Positions 7,452 to 8,143 of a stretch of 8,143 nucleotides of DNA are shown here, piece after piece (position 1 is the stretch's first letter; each line of letters begins with the position of its first letter). A program made the position numbers and the translations under genes. The notes under the pieces were generated by a model. That model was not told the DNA's origin and made no database searches. It saw nothing but the letters and a program-made list of their open reading frames with translations. Source of the DNA: Paracoccaceae bacterium (GTDB lineage: Bacteria; Pseudomonadota; Alphaproteobacteria; Rhodobacterales; Rhodobacteraceae); assembly GCA_023134935.1 (NCBI GenBank), contig JAGLUD010000177.1, positions 1 to 8,143 of the forward strand. Reading direction: 5' to 3'.

Positions 7452-8143
7452 AGCCCTGCACGCGCGAGGGCTATCATGCCCTCGACATCCAGATGCTCTT
7501 CCATATGGTCGGCCAGTTTGTCCAGAACACTTTCGATTTCGTTGGCATAGGTGACGTTCGATGCGGCCCCGAACGAATTCAAAAATGCCGCGCGATAGCT
7601 GTCACTGCTGAATAGCCCGTGGACATAGCAACCGGACACTAGACCATTCTGTGCGCCCTCGGGATTTCCGTTGATTTCTAGCAACGGCCGAGTGCAATCA
7701 GTGCCTTTCGTTTTACCAATATGTATCTCGTACCCCGCTACGGCCGCGCCACTATCTGGGTCAGTGCCCGCTACGCGTTCTAGACGTTTTTTGGGCGACA
7801 TAACCGTATCGACGTCCAACATGCCAAGGCCATCGGTTTTACCAGCGGGACCTTCGATTCCGTCTGGGTCGTCGATGGTTTTACCCAGCATCTGGTACCC
7901 GCCGCAGATTCCGAGCACCCGACCACCGCGCCGTACGTGCGCTTGCAGGTCGATGTCCCAGCCTTGTTGACGAACGAAGCTAAAGTCCCCAATGGTGGAT
8001 TTCGTGCCGGGAATAATGACGAGCGCTGTATCGCCGGGAATAGGTTCTCCGGCTTTAACCATTGTTAGTGTGACGGAGGGTTCCAGTTTTAGCGGGTCGA
8101 AGTCGTCGAAATTGGCGATGCGTGACAGCATAAGGACAGCGAT
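7448..8143 (-). CDS. cobQ: Cobyric acid synthase, C-terminal half (5' end outside the window)
   Basis: Amidates the b, d, e and g carboxylates of adenosylcobyrinic acid a,c-diamide using glutamine and ATP, giving adenosylcobyric acid in cobalamin synthesis. The frame is open to the window edge; 231 residues are visible of a usual 480-510, so the ATG at 8131 is internal and the N-terminal ATP-binding synthetase domain is mostly missing. The visible part is the class I glutamine amidotransferase domain of CobQ/CbiP type: VIIPGTKSTIGD (about 43-54), the nucleophile Cys80 in GRVLGICGGYQMLG, GYEIHIG (His141), and the catalytic His175 in YVHGLF. The IPGTKSTIGD and GWDIDL blocks fit CobQ better than CobB. 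It ends in TAG, which overlaps the ghrA TAA on the opposite strand by convergent reading. Confidence 0.95.
   Translation of the reverse strand: MAVLMLSRIANFDDFDPLKLEPSVTLTMVKAGEPIPGDTALVIIPGTKSTIGDFSFVRQQGWDIDLQAHVRRGGRVLGICGGYQMLGKTIDDPDGIEGPAGKTDGLGMLDVDTVMSPKKRLERVAGTDPDSGAAVAGYEIHIGKTKGTDCTRPLLEINGNPEGAQNGLVSGCYVHGLFSSDSYRAAFLNSFGAASNVTYANEIESVLDKLADHMEEHLDVEGMIALARAGL
7465..7484. repeat. Perfect 7-bp hairpin at the ghrA/cobQ convergent end
   Basis: CGAGGGC (7465-7471) and GCCCTCG (7478-7484) pair perfectly around a 6-base loop. It starts 14 bases after the ghrA stop and lies wholly in the last codons of cobQ on the minus strand. Neither strand has a T-run after it, so a classic intrinsic terminator is not supported; it could still mark the 3' end of the operon transcript. 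Confidence 0.4.

Noticed and set aside
8129..8131. ATG at 8131 as the start of cobQ
   Set aside because: The frame stays open to the window edge and the visible protein is only the C-terminal amidotransferase half of a much longer enzyme.

Overview
The window is a stretch of ordinary chromosome from an alphaproteobacterium, most likely a marine Rhodobacterales (Roseobacter-group) species. The inference rests on gene order (leuA, mreB-mreC-mreD-mrdA-rodA, a GhrA-type reductase, then a convergent cobQ) and on protein sequences that read like the Roseobacter versions I know. GC content looks moderate by eye and is even across the window. I see no tRNA, rRNA, IS element, phage gene, CRISPR array or island-like change of composition, and no gene-free stretch longer than about 180 bases.

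Layout: 1-768 is the 3' half of leuA (2-isopropylmalate synthase, leucine pathway). 769-948 is the only real intergenic gap; it holds an inverted repeat right after the leuA stop, a plausible sigma70-type promoter (866-895) and a GC-rich hairpin (907-928) just ahead of mreB. 949-6512 is the rod-shape operon: MreB, MreC, MreD, PBP2 and RodA, packed with 4-base or 1-base stop/start overlaps from mreC onward. 6516-7451 is a GhrA-like 2-hydroxyacid reductase whose start lies 3 bases after the rodA stop, so it is probably the operon's last gene. 7448-8143, on the minus strand, is the C-terminal half of cobyric acid synthase CobQ, meeting the reductase tail to tail with a 4-base overlap.

How the genes work together: MreB filaments under the inner membrane, with MreC and MreD, position and activate the RodA (glycan polymerase) and PBP2 (transpeptidase) pair that builds side-wall peptidoglycan. 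In E. coli these genes lie in two clusters (mreBCD and mrdAB); here all five are in one apparent transcription unit. The flanking metabolic genes (leucine, glyoxylate/hydroxypyruvate reduction, cobalamin) have no evident mechanistic link to cell shape.

I did not find an undescribed system. The points most worth a second look are a Cys-Cys-His-Cys set in PBP2 whose spacing matches a zinc site reported in a related PBP2, the compact leader of mreB (promoter, tiny ORF, hairpin and two candidate starts in about 80 bases), and a perfect 9-bp inverted repeat with a 3-base loop early in mreD.
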